Source of the DNA: Eopsaltria australis
Lineage: Eukaryota; Chordata; Aves; Passeriformes; Petroicidae
Direction of reading: 5' to 3'
Assembly: GCA_034509425.1 (NCBI GenBank)
Contig: JAVTVJ010000508.1
Coordinates: forward strand, 186,001-250,000
Length of the DNA: 64,000 bases
Each line of letters opens with the position of its first letter. Positions within the stretch are counted from its first letter, which is position 1. Shown here in pieces: positions 62,336 to 64,000 of the stretch. The notes under the pieces are model-generated. The model saw only the letters and a list, made by a program, of their open reading frames with translations, was not told where the DNA came from and did not search any database. The position numbers and the translations under genes were made by a program.

Positions 62336-64000
62336 TTTACTATGAAAGAGAAAATCATTAAAATCCCCAGGAAAGGGTCTGAGGGTGGCAGTCAATGACA
62401 AGTCTACACTGTAACACTTGCAAAACAGCAAATCTTGTTCTTGTCTGTTTTAAAAATGGAATCATGGATGACACACAGAAGCCAGTAATTTTCCTCTATG
62501 CAGCATTCATGAGGCTTTCCCCACAGAAGTGCTCATGGTTATGTGTGATACTAAGAAAGAAGAACATATTTTGTGAAAGAAATATAGAATAGATGACTAC
62601 AAATGATACTTTCTTCAGTAATTCTCTGATATCACAAATTTGAAGCAGAAATATATACCTGCATGTCAACTTTTTAAAAGAGAACTACATATTTATTGAG
62701 AATGAAAAAAAAAATTAGGAACTTACCAGAAATAAAATACCATAAATGGTAACACAAAAAATAACTTCAGCTCAAAGAAGTAATAAACGTTGAATCATGA
62801 TAAATTCTATTTCATAGTATTCAATTTTACCTGCATATTTCCTAAAAACACACATTACCCTTGTGTAGCTCAGTTTGAAAAGAATGAAAAATAAAATTTA
62901 GAGAGCAAACAAGCATTTGTGTAGTGTTTTACAAAAATAGCAAATGAACTGTTTCGCCTGGGAAACTCATTACGAAACCTCAGAGTAAAAAGTAAAACCC
63001 TACTGCCACAGGACTATGCTAAAGGACTTGCCGTGGAATTCTCTCTAAATGACTTATAACCAAGATATTATAAATACTTGCCCATCTATAATCCCAAAAG
63101 AATTGCAAATCCGGACATATAGAGAAATAAATTATACTGTAGGTGTTAAATAGCATTTTCATTGCTATTCAAACCACTAGTTTTTTACACACATGATCTT
63201 TGGATCCGTTGTATAGGCACTTGTTGGAGAAAACATTTCTACAAAAAATCTTGTGTTTGTTTGGGCATAATTTCATGCCATGAAACACTCACTGAACATA
63301 ATTAGCTCCTTTGCACTACTAATCCAAAACTTTTTTGTATGACAATACTGACTTGCCAGATGGTAAGAAACATCATGCTATTTCACCAACTGGGAAATCT
63401 GAGTTCAGGTTCACAGGCCATGGAACAACAATGATGAAAGGACACAGGGAGCCCCCAAGGGTAGAGAGGGAAGACTGCCAGGCTATTCCTATACAAAATT
63501 TGATTTTTGCCTCTCTCATAGTAAGATTTTTAACATAAGGAAGGCAGTTGGGTAGGAGACAAAAGCAAAGGCATACAGTAAAAGAAATCAGTCTAACTGC
63601 ACTCAGGTCACAGAAGTGGTCATTAGAAGAATATCACAAGTTGTTTGTTCTTAGGTTTTGTTCCTTTTCTCCTCTCTTGCTTTCCTCCCTTTGCTGGCAC
63701 CCATCCCCTGCCTGGTTAGCTCCTCTGGTGCTACTGTGGACAACAAAGAGAAAATCTGCATGAAGAACCATTCACCTAGATGTACAGAAAACCAAACACA
63801 ATATACACAAAAAAAAAGAAAGATGCAAAATTTCTGTTGAATTAGCAGAGCTCATCAGAAGATAATAGATTGCGCTGCATATTTGTTCATTAACAATTCT
63901 GTGTTATGCTTTCTAAACAAAAGGAGAACTCTGTGAGCCATTTCATTGTGCATCCTTGTAGCTGAAGTTCTGAGCAGTGCTTAAGGGAAGGCAGCTTTAG

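Larger units (their letters stand above)
60196..64000. other. AT-rich sequence with no recognised gene
   Basis: No exon or transposon body was recognised. Two perfect short hairpins (60332-60368 and 62305-62335) stand out. A GC-richer patch at about 60990-61200 has no long open frame. Open frames of 60-84 codons carry no known domain. Confidence 0.6.

Noticed and set aside
1..64000. CRISPR arrays, operons, tRNA or rRNA genes
   Set aside because: No regularly spaced repeats, no gene clusters and no recognisable RNA genes were seen. The window is vertebrate non-coding DNA.

Overview
The window reads as AT-rich, gene-poor nuclear DNA from a bird, most likely a neoavian and possibly a passerine. 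The assignment rests on interspersed repeats. One CR1 LINE keeps the typical avian CR1 3' end with degenerate ATTCTATG octamers. Several LTRs match avian ERVL-type LTRs as I remember them, with TG...CA-type ends and 5-bp target-site duplications, and one more LTR has a 6-bp duplication as expected for ERVK. No bacterial, viral-genome or organellar organisation is visible.

Layout. Positions 1-430 hold a GC- and CpG-richer block that looks like an LTR fragment. 5305-5885 is a complete solo LTR (ERVK-like, + strand, 6-bp duplication). 6301-6902 is a decayed ERVL-type LTR (- strand). 16757-17226 is a 5'-truncated CR1 (+). 23486-24016 is a large compound GGAA/TTCC microsatellite. 25080-25651 is a solo ERVL LTR (+, 5-bp duplication). 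31259-32889 is an unusually long 1.63-kb LTR-like insertion (- strand, 5-bp duplication). 45401-45540 and 45904-45978 are an A-rich and a T-rich tract in inverted orientation. 59672-59752 and 60066-60195 are two convergent CR1 fragments. TG and GATA microsatellites and several poly-A runs are scattered between them.

Genes. I recognise no protein-coding exon, RNA gene or processed pseudogene. Open frames are short (mostly 60-120 codons), and the longest are translations of simple repeats or LTRs. The window is best described as intergenic or deep intronic sequence shaped by LTR insertion, CR1 decay and microsatellite growth. Conserved non-coding enhancers may be present but cannot be recognised without an alignment. 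I found no convincing new multi-gene system. The most useful observations are the target-site duplications that fix the limits of three LTR insertions, the odd layout of the 1.63-kb element, the compound GGAA tract, and two perfect short hairpins near 60.35 kb and 62.32 kb.
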